A stretch of DNA of 64,000 nucleotides, taken from Symbiodinium sp. CCMP2592 (taxonomy: Eukaryota; Sar; Dinophyceae; Suessiales; Symbiodiniaceae). How positions within the stretch are numbered: position 1 is the first letter of the stretch; every line of letters begins with the position of its first letter. Location: the NCBI GenBank assembly GCA_905221615.1, contig CAJNDT010001890.1:112102-176101 (forward strand), written 5' to 3'. Below the pieces are notes generated by a model. It did no database searches. It was not told where the DNA came from and saw nothing but the letters and a program-made list of their open reading frames with translations. Shown here one piece after another: positions 30,307-40,891 of the stretch. The position numbers and the translations under genes are program-made.

Positions 30307-30432
30307 CTACTTAGAGGCCCAGGGGACTTAGTAAGTAGGTTATAAGTAGGGTTATATGTACCCTAAATGGAGTTACCCCAATTATAACCCTACTTATAAC
30401 CTACTTACTAAGTCCCCTGGGCCTCTAAGTAG
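30307..30432. repeat. Foldback with perfect 50-bp arms
   Basis: 30307-30356 and 30383-30432 are perfect inverted copies (CTACTTAGAGGCCCAGGGGA...), with a 26-bp loop. The longest perfect arms among the intergenic foldbacks here. Confidence 0.95.
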
Positions 30433-30570
30433 GGTTCAGGATTTGGGGGCTATGTACCTTTGAGGGCCCTATTTAGGGTTTAGGTTTCAGGATTCGGGCT
30501 ATGTACCTTTGAGGGCTCTACTTAAGGGTTTAGGGATTTGAGTTCCGGATTTGGGTTCGTCTAAGGGTTA

Positions 30571-30644
30571 CCCCAAAGTAGTTCCTTTTTGGGGTTCATA
30601 TATAGAACCCTACAAGGTAATCCCAAAAAGGAACTACTTTGGGG
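30571..30644. repeat. Foldback, family T variant (CCCCAAAGTAGTTCC)
   Basis: Arms CCCCAAAGTAGTTCCTTTTT / AAAAAGGAACTACTTTGGGG; near twin of 62558-62651. Confidence 0.9.
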
Positions 30645-30715
30645 CCTGTGGGTTAATGGAAGCATCCTACGAGGCTTCTATAGAGGTTTAAGCTCAAGCC
30701 CCCCGGAGCGAGCTT

Positions 30716-30960
30716 ACCCAGAGACTCCAATATCCCTTAATTAAGGAATATACCTTAAATTACCCAGACCTTCCAAAATCCTTTAATTAAGGAATATACC
30801 TTAAATCATATTAGGGCCCCTATTATAATTTAAGGTATATTCCTTAATTAAGGGATTTTGGAAGGTCTGGGTAATCAAGGAATATACCTTACATTATAAT
30901 AGGATCCTTAGTATGATTTAAGGAAGATTCCGTAATTAAGGGATGTTGGAGTCTCTGGGT
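30716..30960. repeat. Foldback nested within a foldback (family S)
   Basis: Outer ends ACCCAGAGACTCC / GGAGTCTCTGGGT; inner element 30762-30872 ends ACCCAGACCTTCC / GGAAGGTCTGGGT and is inserted at TA (AATTA|CCCAG...CTGGG|TAATC). The two differ in arms but share AATTAAGGAATATACCTTAA. Confidence 0.9.
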
Positions 30961-31309
30961 ATAAAGCTGCAATGCAACCTGAACCGTGAACCAATGGGAC
31001 CAGAGCAAATGGGGCAATCTAGGGGCCTTGGTAATTCGCATTGGGTTTCGAGACGGAATAGAAACGCCACCAGTGTGACTGCCCAGAACTTCAAGAGCAA
31101 GCATGCCCCAAGAGTGATATACCTAATCTAGAAACCTGCAACCCGACTTTACCTATGCAATCCCCAAACCCTTAGGCCATAGCCCAATCCTCAACTTGAA
31201 CCCTCAACCCTAGCCCAACCTGGAAGCCTTGAATTTGCACAGCCTCTACATGTAATTCTAGTCCGGGCACCATAGACTGGCTTCTTGTTGCGGAACATAT
31301 TTTCAGTTA

Positions 31310-31490
31310 ACATCGCAGATATATGGTCAACAATGCGGTGTCCACGCCGCAGCCACTTAGCTCAAGCTTCTTAAAAAAGATCCCCTGATGCAAAAGGAGT
31401 TGTATCACTAGCATCCCGGCAATCACACCCGGAAACCTACCGAGACCTACCTGCACTGGCAAAAAGCTTTTGGCGAAATTGTACAAGCCC
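31310..31490 (-). CDS. Two coding-like segments, unrecognised
   Basis: 31490-31452 reads VQFRQKLFASA and ends at a GTGCAG|GTAGGT donor; 31372-31310 reads KKLELSGCGVDTALLTIYLR and ends in TAA. A joining acceptor was not settled. Confidence 0.3.
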
Positions 31491-31902
31491 TAAAACCCAA
31501 AAAACTCGCTAGACCCGGCTCACTGACAATTTTCATCCTTTACAGGATCCCTTTTAGGATCCCTTTACTATACTGAACTTGGAACCCTAGCAAACATTAT
31601 TTATAATTTTGGCTGTCTCTTGGGGATTATCATAACCAAAAATTCAAAAGTATTTCTAAGTACCCCTAAGTTAAAAGGAACCTTAGGGCCCCTTGGGGCA
31701 CCGGATTCGTGGATCCAAAGCTCCGCCCTCTGCAGCGCCGCCGGAGGCGAAGTGCCGGTCCCGCGTCTTCGTGGCTGTAAAGTCCTCCCACGGGTGCTTT
31801 GGGGTTTAGGGTTTAGGGTTGAGGTTTTAGGTTGGTGTTAAGGGTTTGGGGCTTTGGGGTTTAGGGTTTTTGAAAGGCTGTAGCGTTTCAGGGCATAGGT
31901 TA

Positions 31903-32007
31903 GGTACGGCCCCCATACAGTAAGAGTCTATGATAGGGCTACTATTAAGGTCCTACTATATCTATAGCAATAATACTATTCACCTATTACTGAGTGGGGG
32001 CCGTACC
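31903..32007. repeat. Foldback element, family C
   Basis: Arms GGTACGGCCCCCATACAGTAA / TTACTGAGTGGGGGCCGTACC. Confidence 0.85.
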
Positions 32008-32503
32008 CAAGGCATAGGGCTTTAGGGTTGTAGGGTTCAGGGTTCTTATCGGATCGAAGTATAGAGTCTTATACTCACAGTCTAGTGCTCCCTAAGTCTT
32101 CCTAGTAATCTCGGAGGCTTTCGAGAAGTTGACGGATCCTTCAACCCTGAACCTGCCGCCCTCCACAGCCCAACGCCAAAAACCCTGAAGCCCTAAACCA
32201 ACTCTTTTCGATAAGGTTTAGGGTTTGGGGGTTTATGGCTTAGAACTGAACATGCAACGGAACCAGTAAAGCCTAAACCCACGAGACCAGAAGACTTTTC
32301 TTTCAAAGCCCCTTGTGCAACATGGCAATGCAAGGTCTGAGCATTTCGCACTAGGGCCTAGAGGATCATAACGCAGACCAAAGCCTCACTCCCAAATTTG
32401 GAAGCCCAGAGAAGAAGCCTTATAAGACTCTACGGAACCCCTCTGGAACCCTTTAACCCTTCTGCTATAAGACGGACTCCAAAAACCCTACACCCTTAAA
32501 CCC

Positions 32504-32606
32504 TACCTCTAGTCTCCATTGTAGTTCCTTTTATTAGTTTAACCAACTATATATTTATGATCCGAAAAGGGAACCCCAAAAAGGAACTACAATGGAGACT
32601 ATAGGT
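32504..32606. repeat. Foldback element, family T (CTATAGTCTCCATTGTAGTTCC)
   Basis: Arms ACCTCTAGTCTCCATTGTAG / CTACAATGGAGACTATAGGT; same subfamily as 42651-42763 and 56173-56276. Confidence 0.9.
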
Positions 32607-32699
32607 AAACTCTGAAGACCCTAAAAGCCCCCCTAAACCCTAAACCCTAAACCCTAAACGGTAAAAGCCCAGAAGTATCGCTGTTTGCTGTTAGGGTTC

Positions 32700-32749
32700 T
32701 CGTCCTCGAGGCGCTGTTGCAGCAAAGAGGACAGCGCCCTGGAGTCACA
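32700..32749 (-). CDS. Short exon-like scrap between telomere-like arrays
   Basis: Minus strand reads ECDSRALSSLLQQRLEDEN. No clear splice sites. Similar GC-rich scraps edged by CCCTAAA/TTTAGGG occur at 47178-47228 (LLPQLRQRKPELFGSSPA) and 48735-48790 (GTNLAAAVAEERSKFGSQ). Confidence 0.25.
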
Positions 32750-32769
32750 TTCGGTGCTTATAAGGGTTT

Positions 32770-32960
32770 AGGCTCTGGGCTTAGGGTTTAGGGTTTAGGG
32801 TTTGGGGTTTAGGGTTTAGGGTTTAAGGTTTAGGGTTTAGGCTTAGGGTTTGGGGTTTAGGGTTTAAGGTTTAGGGTTTAGGGTTTGGGTTTAGGGTTTA
32901 GGGTTTAGGGTTTAGGGTTCAGGGTTTGGGGTTTAGGGTTTGGGGTTTAGGGTTTAGTTC
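32770..32960. repeat. Interstitial TTTAGGG array
   Basis: About 27 units of TTTAGGG, with TTTGGGG, TTAAGG and TTCAGGG variants. Confidence 0.95.
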
Positions 32961-32999
32961 AGGCTTTGGGGGCTTGTTGGGCATCAGCTTAGTTGTCGG

Positions 33000-33075
33000 A
33001 TGGCTTGGACTTGCTGACTTTGCTTCTCAGCCTGGAGATCCACATTCGTTGTGCGAAGGTTTGAGGCCCGTCATG
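33000..33075 (+). CDS. Exon candidate followed by a foldback-filled gap
   Basis: Reads GLADFASQPGDPHSLCEGLR on the plus strand. The foldback 33083-33184 follows at once, and then TTTTTGCTTGTGCAG|, a good acceptor at 33197-33199, so a foldback may again occupy an intron. The donor (CCC|GTCATG) is weak. Confidence 0.3.
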
Positions 33076-33082
33076 TGCTTTT

Positions 33083-33184
33083 GGGAGTTTCCGAAAATTA
33101 GGGGTACCCTATTCCGGGGTCATTATAATAAGGATCCTACTATTTGGAGTACTATATTAGGGTCCCCTATTTTCGGAAACTCCC
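33083..33184. repeat. Foldback element, family P
   Basis: Arms GGGAGTTTCCGAAAATTAGG / CCTATTTTCGGAAACTCCC. Confidence 0.9.
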
Positions 33185-33644
33185 TTTTTGCTTGTGCAGA
33201 ATGTCGTCATGTCAGGCTCTTCGATAGGCGTGGGTGCAGGGCTTTTGGTCTTCTAGTATGCTGAAAATTCTGTGCAGGGGCAGAAAGGGTTTGATAATTG
33301 GACTTAGCCTTAGAAGTAGCTTATGTAGACTATTGTAAATCAATATAGCAACCCTAAGGACCACAAGGGGGTTATGATTACTAGTCAATCTGGAGACCTT
33401 ATAAGTACAATATCGTATACTTGTGTGCGGACTATACAGGATTTTCCAAGCAATCAAACCGACCCTAAACCAGCGGTTGCCAGTCTTTTCTTCAGGAGTC
33501 AGGAGGTGCGTGCAGAAATTTATGAATAGGGACCCAGAAAAGGACCTAAACAAAAAGCATATGGTTGGGATATCCCAGAATCCCCTCTTTGATAAAGCCA
33601 ACAAGATAGGGATATCCCCTCTGAAAGTCTATATCTGGGTGCTT

Positions 33645-33710
33645 CTTTGGCTCCTGAATGAAGGATGCTGCTTGGGGACCGAGGAGCTGCCACGGCTCTT
33701 TGTCGACCCT
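33645..33710 (-). CDS. Exon candidate, unrecognised
   Basis: Minus strand reads VDKEPWQLLGPQAASFIQEP. Splice sites not resolved. Confidence 0.3.
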
Positions 33711-33790
33711 TTATACCCTAACTAGGGGTTCCTTTTAGGGTTCCTTTAAGTGTTACTCTAAGGGTTCTATAATCATAAGGGATCTATAAT

Positions 33791-33917
33791 GGTTCTATAC
33801 CCTAAGGGTCCATGTACCCAAATAGTATATACTTTGGCCTTAAAGTAGTCCCTATATAGCTACTTTGGGGCCAAAGTGTGTACCATTTGGGTACATGGAC
33901 CCTTAGGGATAGAACCC
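33791..33917. repeat. Foldback element, family W (AAGGGTCCATGTACCCA)
   Basis: 30-bp arms, GGTTCTATACCCTAAGGGTC... and its near-perfect complement, around a second inverted pair with TACTTT. Confidence 0.9.
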
Positions 33918-34215
33918 TAGAGCCCCAAAGCCGAAGACGCTTGAACCCCCTTAAACCTGGAACCTCAAGGCCCGGAGCCCCGATCCTCCCTTCGTAAAAA
34001 CCCGAACTGGGCTTTGAAGTAACCAGGGAGAAAAATATAGACTCTTATGATCTTATGTATTTCATAATGGTTCCTTGAAGGAACAGGTACCCCCCCAAAA
34101 GTATTCAAGTATGGTACTCCAAACCCAGGCTAAAGCAGAGCCCTGAACCCTATCAGCGCCTCAGATGGTCGGGTTCAACTGCCAGGTGCGTCGCGCCCTG
34201 AGCATGGCAGCATTT

Positions 34216-34290
34216 CGACTTCTACAGCGAAATTCAAGAATTTCAAGACGCAGCAGCGCTTCAGGATTCAAGATTGGGCTGCCATGAAGA
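34216..34290 (+). CDS. Exon candidate, unrecognised
   Basis: After acceptor TTCTACAG| the plus strand is open with KTQQRFRIQDWAAMKNERFT in one frame. An upstream piece (34160-34182) ends at CCAG|GTGCGT. Confidence 0.3.
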
Positions 34291-34905
34291 ATGAAAGGTT
34301 TACAGGGTGCTAGGAGGTCTTTCGTTTTCAAGTTAAAGGTCCAAAGGACCTACTACAGCAGATCAACCGCAGCCCTGAATCCCTAGACCCTATACCCTAA
34401 GGCAGACTAGATTAGTATCTCGGGAAGTGTATGACTGTTAGGCACTTGGGCCCTAAAGCACGAGAGCCTTTGGGCTTCGAACTGTCTTTGCGGGAGTTTA
34501 GGCATTAGGGTCTCTTACGTTTTCGTAGGGCTGTAGGCATGAGGGTCTCTAGGTAGTCTAGGCGTTACATTCGGTATTCAGGACTTCCTACGGATTCTGG
34601 GGACAAAGCTGTTCAGGGTTTGGAAGGCTTCTAGGTGTCAGGGTCTTTCGGTGACAGCGTTTTGGGGTGTTTAGGGTTTTCCGGCTACGAAAGACCCGTC
34701 CTCCGAGCCTAAATACGATGGCTTTTGATTGTAGGCCTTGTGGCCGAGGGAATTCCATATCTCAGGGATATTGGCGTTTCTGAAATACGGCTCGTTTTCA
34801 ACATACGGGGATTGAACTCGACCAACACAAGAGGATTAGACTGTGGGCAACGTGAATACTGCCTCAAGTGCAGGTCAAGATCCAAAGTAGATCATGGAAT
34901 CATAG

Positions 34906-35009
34906 TGTAGGAACCTCATTAAGAAACCTTGGGTCTTTATTAGGGTCCATTGTGTGAATCCTACTATTATGGGGTTACAGGGCCGGGGTTTCTCAATCAG
35001 GTTCCTACA
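34906..35009. repeat. Foldback element (TGTAGGAACCTCATTAAG)
   Basis: Arms TGTAGGAACCTCATTAAGAAACC / GGTTTCTCAATCAGGTTCCTACA, 2 mismatches. A coding-like plus-strand stretch lies before it (34745-34880). Confidence 0.85.
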
Positions 35010-35324
35010 ATAGAATCAATAGAATTATGGTATATACATTCTCGAAACGGCGCGGCGAACCCCTGAACCCCAAACCCTGAAACACCTCGAACGCCACCAA
35101 ACTCTGAAAGCCCCTGACTTGAAAACCTGCATCCCTGCAATCGCGCTAAGCGGCCCAATATCTCAAGGACCTCAAAAACCATAAAGCACTGAAAGCACCC
35201 TTGAAGTTTGCAAACAACGCCCCTCAAACCGCACCTAAATGCCCGCAAAGGAGCCCTCAAATAGCTGAAAGGATCTCTTAAAGGACCCCCTAAAGGATCC
35301 CGTAAAAAAGCCCTCCGCTCACGA

Positions 35325-35450
35325 GTTCTCACCCGGAACGGGCGCGGCCTCGCCCGCGGCCGGTGTCTCTCGGCTACTCGCCGAAGACAGGGCTAGCCAA
35401 AGTTCTGCAGGGAACTGGTCCCACCTTCTCTGACTGGGCTGTTGAGCAAC
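35325..35450 (+). CDS. Exon candidate, unrecognised
   Basis: GC-rich, reads ... SPKTGLAKVLQGTGPTFSDW on the plus strand. No partner exon found. Confidence 0.3.
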
Positions 35451-35645
35451 CAGGCAGAAAAAAGTATAAACTTGCTTTTTTTCATAATGGTTCCGTTAAG
35501 AAAAAAATACTAAAGTATGGTACTCCAAAGCCCAGTTGAGGGTCAACGGTTTAGGGATGTTCCGGGTTCAGGGGGACTGGTCCCACGTGGCTCCAGGGCT
35601 TAGGCTTTGAGTTGCTTGGCCCTCTTAGTACAGAAGCATATATAG

Positions 35646-35774
35646 GGCCCCAAAAAAGCACATAAGCAGAAATTAGGATAGGGATATCCCATATAAACCC
35701 CCTTACAATGGAGCCCAATAAGGTAGGGATATACCCATATAATGCTTATGCTTATGTGCTTTTTGGGTCCCTGA
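35646..35774. repeat. Foldback element (GGGCCCCAAAAAAGCACATAAG)
   Basis: Arms with AAAAAGCACATAAGCA... and GGATATCCCATAT / ATATGGGTATATCCC inside; a degraded relative lies at 33529-33655. Confidence 0.75.
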
Positions 35775-36048
35775 ATATGGGCACTTCGCTGCTGCACGGT
35801 TCTAATGAGCAATATCTAGTACCGAAGCATCAAAGGAGGCTCTGCAATCAGAGAACTCTATGTCTGAAAAACCGAGCACAGTGATGCTCACTCATAGACC
35901 CGAATACAAATTAACATGGCAGAATGTGCCCCTCAAAGCCCTACTCTAGTCAGAAAGGCCGCTATTGCAATGTAAACCCTTGTTTATAGGATCCTCAACG
36001 GAAGGAAACCCTACTCTAATATTATTAAGACCCCTAGTTTGCTTCAGA

Positions 36049-36140
36049 CGGCGCGCCGGGGATCAGAACGACGGAGGAGGAAAGGTCCAATCCGCTGAGT
36101 CTTCGGCGACGCCCTGACCAGAAGGAAGCAGAAGGGTTAA
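36049..36140 (+). CDS. Exon candidate, unrecognised
   Basis: Reads APGIRTTEEERSNPLSLRRR on the plus strand. No clear splice pair. Confidence 0.25.
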
Positions 36141-36494
36141 GTCATTTTAGGGACCAGGAGCAGGGCCCTACACTCCGAAGAAGCCCCTGACAAGAAGGAC
36201 ATAGAGTTAGTTGCTGAGTTCATAAGCCCTAAAACGTGTACACTTTTGGTTTTATAGTGGGTAATATAGCCCAAAAAAGTGTAAAGCAACTACTAAGCAG
36301 AAGAAGCGACACTTGTAAGTTTTGGGTCCAGGGCTTCCAAAACATGGCTTGCTCAAGAATTTGGGGTTCTGGGAGGGCCCTGTCTGGGCCTCCATGTCAG
36401 TTGCGGGAGGGAGGGCGCACATCAAGAAACAGGCCTTAATAACTAGAATGGGGCTCCTTTAAGGGGCTCTACCAGGGGTCTATAGTAGGGTTCT

Positions 36495-36595
36495 GTACTA
36501 GGGGCCCTAATAATTAGAATAGAGTTTTGGGGCCCATTATGCTATATTTAGAGTAAGGAACCCCCAAAAGAATATTGGTAATTATTCAAGCCCCT
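36495..36595. repeat. Dispersed repeat, family N (ATTAGAATAGGGTTTTGGGG)
   Basis: Weak foldback with TAATTAGAATAGAGTTTTGG and CCCCCAAAAGAATATTGGTAATTA ends. Other copies: 37463-37585, 38324-38405, 40203-40275, 41259-41342, 52835-52950, 62010-62095. Confidence 0.7.
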
Positions 36596-37373
36596 ATATT
36601 GCACTTCACGAAAAAGGCCTGCACACATTAGAGTGCGGCTTTGGGGCACACTAGTACGGCCATAAACCCTAAACACCCAAAATCCCTGAACTCGAAACTC
36701 TTAAACGCCTAGACACTAAAGCCTACCTAAACCCCTATAACCTTAACCCCAAGGGTCCAAGTACCCAATAATCATAGATTCTCCAAAATCCTAACCTACA
36801 TAACTACTGTCCTAAAACCGAGTACCTAAATTATTGGGTCCTGTGAACAAATGCCAAACATGGGAATTCCCAGGTTGGGAGCAACATTCATCATTGCTCT
36901 ATATCGGCACGGTCAACCTGCCCCAAGCTCTTACGCAGCCATTGAGAAGACTCCCTGTCGCCTTGGCTTTTGAAGTGAGGTTTGCGTCGAAGCCGAAATG
37001 TGGAAGCCTAAAGGAAGCGTAACATGTACGTAGTCGGGGCACATCACTATTCAAGTCACTGCCTTCGCTTCTTCTTTGGCCGCTGCGTTGGCGGCTCCTG
37101 GTACGCAAGGTTGCAAAGAGGGCCGCGTTGCTTTAGGTTTAAGTTTAGAGGCAAAGACTCGACGATGAGCCGTGACAGATGTGGTCTTCAAGAACACTCG
37201 GTTGCAACAGCCTCGCCAATACAGATTTCTGACTTCTTCGTAGCTGAAAGGCGCAACAGGGAGAACTCAAATCGCCCATGATTGAACCCTAGGCTCTAAA
37301 CCCTAAACCCTGAATCGTATACTCAAAGTTCCACATCCTAAACCAACTAACCCCAAGATCATCGACCTGTGCC

Positions 37374-37585
37374 AGGACCCCCCCAATGGCCCTTTAACAG
37401 AGCCCGAATTTACTAATGGCCTAATCGTAGGTATTTGGGGTATATTAGGGGGCAGTTGGGGGTCTAATCTAGGGGCCTTTACAATTAGACTAGGGTTTTG
37501 GGGTCGATTATACTACTGCTTATCATAAGGAAGCTTGTCATAAGGAACCCCCAACATAGTATCAATAATTATTGAGGCCGCTATA
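37374..37585. repeat. Adjacent copies of the AGGACCCCCCAATGG foldback and family N
   Basis: 37374-37462 matches 2344-2432; 37463-37585 is a family N copy. 36660-37370 is otherwise weakly open DNA without a gene I can support. Confidence 0.75.
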
Positions 37586-37798
37586 TCAAAAACACCATAA
37601 TACCCCATATAGTACCCCTAATAATAGGACCCTTTTTAAACAGCCCTTTAAGGGAACCCCAGTCTACTTATAGTATTTGTGGGTGTACTGCTTGGAAACC
37701 TTAAACCCTAAACCCTAAACCCAGGGCCCCTGGCGGCGGGCCTCCGAGACCTGGACCGAGAGCCACAAGCCTGAGTTGGCCCAGTTTTATGGGATTTT

Positions 37799-37914
37799 CT
37801 ACTATTTGCTTAAGAACCCCCAAAAAAATCAAAATAATAATCCCTATATTACCCCCATAAGGAATATATTTTTTATTTTTTGGGGGTTCTTAAGCAAATA
37901 GTAGTTTTAGGGCT
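37799..37914. repeat. Foldback with 29-bp arms
   Basis: CTACTATTTGCTTAAGAACCCC(CAAAAAA) and perfect complement. Confidence 0.95.
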
Positions 37915-38182
37915 TAGAGCTTTGGGGGGTTAGGGTTCGAGGGCTTGTCGGATTTAGGGTTTTAGGGTTTGTAGGATTTAGGGTGTTTTAGGGTTTAGGA
38001 TTTATGGGGCTTCAGGGTTTTAGGGCTTAGGGCCTGCAGGTTTGAGGTCTAGGGTGTGCGGTTTCGGCATTAATTAATTCAGGCGAAGATAGAGACACGA
38101 AAGCTCTTTTGTACCGTGACGGCTCTGTAAAAGCAACGGCAGGAGGAATGCCGGTAGCACTGATAAGCATGAACACCGTAGG

Positions 38183-38565
38183 CGAGCAGGACAGACGCCG
38201 TCATCTGCCGAGGGGCCATATGTGTCGAAGATGTTGTCCAGCAAGGCAAAGCCGTGAATGAGCAACAAGTCTTCGTTACTCCTGAGCAAACCCAAAACCC
38301 CAATGTAGTCGCCTTGATATTAAAATAGGGTGTTGGGGCCCATTATACTACAATGATAATAAAGAACCCCCCAAAACAGCATGAGCCATTAAATTGAGAC
38401 CCCTACATAAACGTGCAGAAGGATGAGCTCAAGCAAGCGAAAATGAACAGATGATGCAGCATCAGGTTCTGCAAGGGACGGCGCTTATCTCTCCGAAACA
38501 AAGGCCGAGCATCTTATCACCATAGTTGTTGAATACCTCCGCGCCCGCTTCCACGCCCGGCTCTC
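38183..38565 (-). CDS. SET-domain protein (SETD3/Rubisco LSMT-like), two exons of the C-terminal SET core
   Basis: Exon 38565-38514 reads EPGVEAGAEVFNNYGDK and exon 38281-~38183 reads SNEDLLLIHGFALLDNIFDT. Joined, they match the conserved end of SET domains of the SETD3/RLSMT group: GEEVFNNYG, then SNEELL..GF...N..D. This gives lysine (or histidine) methyltransferase as the likely role. The join needs a GA donor (GATAA|GATGCTC, 38513) with acceptor TTTGCTCAG|G (38282), typical for dinoflagellates. The 232-nt intron contains a family N repeat (38324-38405). Upstream exons were not located with confidence; the fragment could be a remnant. Confidence 0.6.
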
Positions 38566-39243
38566 CTTAGCACCATAATGAAGCAAACAGCGAAACATAA
38601 GAACCGAATAATGACAGCGACTGCCCCTCATTCAACTCATTCGAGCTCTGCCGCCTGCTGTGAAGGTGACATGCTCGTCGTCGGCAGACCAAGCCTTTGT
38701 AGACGGGCACAGACCACTCGGAGGACAGCCGCTTAAGCCCACCTATACCCCCTCATCCACACGCCGAGTACTGCCTGCAGCTACTAGCGCTGTAACATAC
38801 CACGATAGTCTTGTGCAACTTAGTATGGTTTTGACCGCTGCAGCCCGAAACCCTAAACCCTAAGCCCTAAACCCCAAATTTCAAATCCTAGTCCATAAAC
38901 CCTGAACCCTAGTCCCTATATGCCCTAAGCTCGAATGACTTCAAGCCAAACAGGCGGAAACCTCGAACCGAAATTCAAGTTTCAAGACGGCTTGGCGAGG
39001 AAGCTCGCCCGAAACGGCTTAGGGTTTGGGATTCAATCAGGGTAGTATCTTATGTAATAGGGCCCTAAGAAATGGTCAGCCAAGGCCACACAGCCTTCCA
39101 TCGAGACACGGCTTAAAGGTTTGGGTAACATTGACGCAAGTAGACACAACCGTAATTATAGTCCGTTTTGCTTCCAGCAATGCACTTGCCACATCGACGA
39201 CCACGGGCACGAAACATCATCTAACCGGATTTTGGCTTCGGTG

Positions 39244-40155
39244 CTAAGTGCGTCCACGTTTTATCTGCACAAGCTTTTTCACCATTGTGTGGGCCACTTT
39301 GACACGACTCCTCAAGTTGCTGTGCCGGCTTACCTGCAAACACCGGCTGAAGAACGTCCTCCATTTTCGGGCATCCCTCATTCGCTCTGCGAAAAGTCCG
39401 ACCTTCCGACGCTGCTTCTGCAGCAGCAGCTGCACAAGCTCTGATGTCTGCAATCCACCTCTGCGGGCAGCACGCAAAGCTCGGAGTAGCTCCCGCAAGT
39501 CACTCGCAGCCCCTGACTGCACCAGAAAAAGTGCCACATCCTCATGGCCAGCCATGCATGCAAGGCAAAGAGAAGAAGTGTGGACAATTCCACCGGGGCA
39601 GCGGGTGGTTCCTTCCGCATGCATGTCAGCACCATGTGATAGCAAGCTACGCACGCACTGAACATGGCCAAAATATGCTGCACAGTTAAGCGGCGTGATC
39701 CACTGTATCCCACGATCATCAGCTCGCATTTCTGTGTCAGCACTAGCTTCCAGCAGCAAATCCAGACACGCAGCGCGCCCGCGATGGGCAGCATATAAAA
39801 GCGGTGTTCTATGGAAGGGCTGCGCAAAAAAACTAGCAACATTCGGATCCGTAGGACGCTGCAAGATGTCCTCTAGCCTTTCAGGATTGCTCCCGTCAAC
39901 GGATTCGAAGATCTCGAATACCTGCCCATCAGACCAGGGCACAAAATCAAGAAGCAGCAACTGCACTTGGGTCACCTGCATGAGGCTGCAATCATCTGCC
40001 ATCCTGCAGCCATTCTCCAAAATGGCCTGCCGGAACCGTGGTGGGGCTCCATGACGTTCATGCAACACTTTCTTCAATGTCCTGACGTCAGGCAACTCCT
40101 CCGACGGCAGCACGACCAACTCTTCACCAGACAGACACCAACACACGCAGAGCAT
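39244..40155 (-). CDS. Ubiquitin-like plus ankyrin-repeat protein, intronless, 303 aa
   Basis: ATG 40155, stop TAG 39244. The N-terminus (CLSGEELVVLPSEELPDVRT, residues 7-26, to ~72) has the beta-grasp pattern of a short ubiquitin-like domain; such a module in front of ankyrin repeats is very common in Symbiodiniaceae proteins. Ankyrin repeats: 115-144 (RTPLLYAAHRGRAACLDLLL), 152-181 (TPLNCAAYFGHVQCVRSLLS), 192-217 (weaker), with a possible degenerate one at 81-105. The C-terminal 80 residues are basic and helical. Probably a protein-interaction scaffold; partners unknown. Absence of introns, unlike neighbouring genes, suggests a retrogene. Confidence 0.85.
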   Translation of the reverse strand: MLCVCWCLSGEELVVLPSEELPDVRTLKKVLHERHGAPPRFRQAILENGCRMADDCSLMQVTQVQLLLLDFVPWSDGQVFEIFESVDGSNPERLEDILQRPTDPNVASFFAQPFHRTPLLYAAHRGRAACLDLLLEASADTEMRADDRGIQWITPLNCAAYFGHVQCVRSLLSHGADMHAEGTTRCPGGIVHTSSLCLACMAGHEDVALFLVQSGAASDLRELLRALRAARRGGLQTSELVQLLLQKQRRKVGLFAERMRDARKWRTFFSRCLQVSRHSNLRSRVKVAHTMVKKLVQIKRGRT

Positions 40156-40441
40156 GGCGCCACAACTGCAAGACTCGTGAGGTACTTTTTTGATGTTTCC
40201 AAAATAAGGGCCTGAACAATTAGCATGGGGTCTTGGGGTATGTTATACTACGGTTAATGATAATATGGAACCCTTTCGGCCCATATATGAGATGCACCTG
40301 CAACAACCTGAATACTGTCAACATGGATGCAAAGCAAAGACGGACACAACAGTTTGGCAAATTGAAAGAACACATCTCGTCATACAGACCCCAGGACGAC
40401 TAAACAAGGAGCGTGTGAATCTTGAGGAATGTCAACCCCTA

Positions 40442-40706
40442 ACGGTCCATGTGCTCAACTAGGGGTTCCTTTAAGGGTTACTATAAGGGTTCTATAAGGT
40501 CTATAAGCGTTCTGTAGTTTAAGGGTTCATGTAATAGTATATGCATTGACCTTAATGTAGTCCCTATATAGGTACTTTGGGGCCCATGTATCTCTACCTA
40601 GAGGCTCCATAGTAGTTCCTTTTTGGGATTCATATTTAGAAGCCTATAATGTAATCTCAAAAAGGAACTAAGCCTATGGGTATATGGTACATGGACCCTT
40701 GGGGAA
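40442..40706. repeat. Family W foldback interrupted by a family T foldback
   Basis: The outer element (GGTCCATGTGC...GGTACATGGACCC) is split at TCTCTA by a family T element 40596-40682 (CCTAGAGGCTCCATAG ... AAGCCTATGGG). An uninterrupted outer copy at 51525-51631 has TCTCTATAT at this point, so the insertion duplicated TA. Confidence 0.9.
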
Positions 40707-40782
40707 ATCATCTCGAGCTGCTCGCAAAGCTTCGGCTCGCGAAGCATCCATCTGTGCAACTGTCGGAAGTCAAACGAATGTT

Positions 40783-40891
40783 CCCAGAGACTCCAATATC
40801 CCTCAATTAAGGAATATTCCTTAAATCATATTAGGGACCCTACTATAATTTAAGGAATATTCCTTAATTAAGGGATATTGGAGTCTCTGGG
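40783..40891. repeat. Foldback element, family S (CCCAGAGACTCC)
   Basis: Near-perfect 109-bp foldback, arms CCCAGAGACTCCAATATCCC and complement. Confidence 0.95.
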
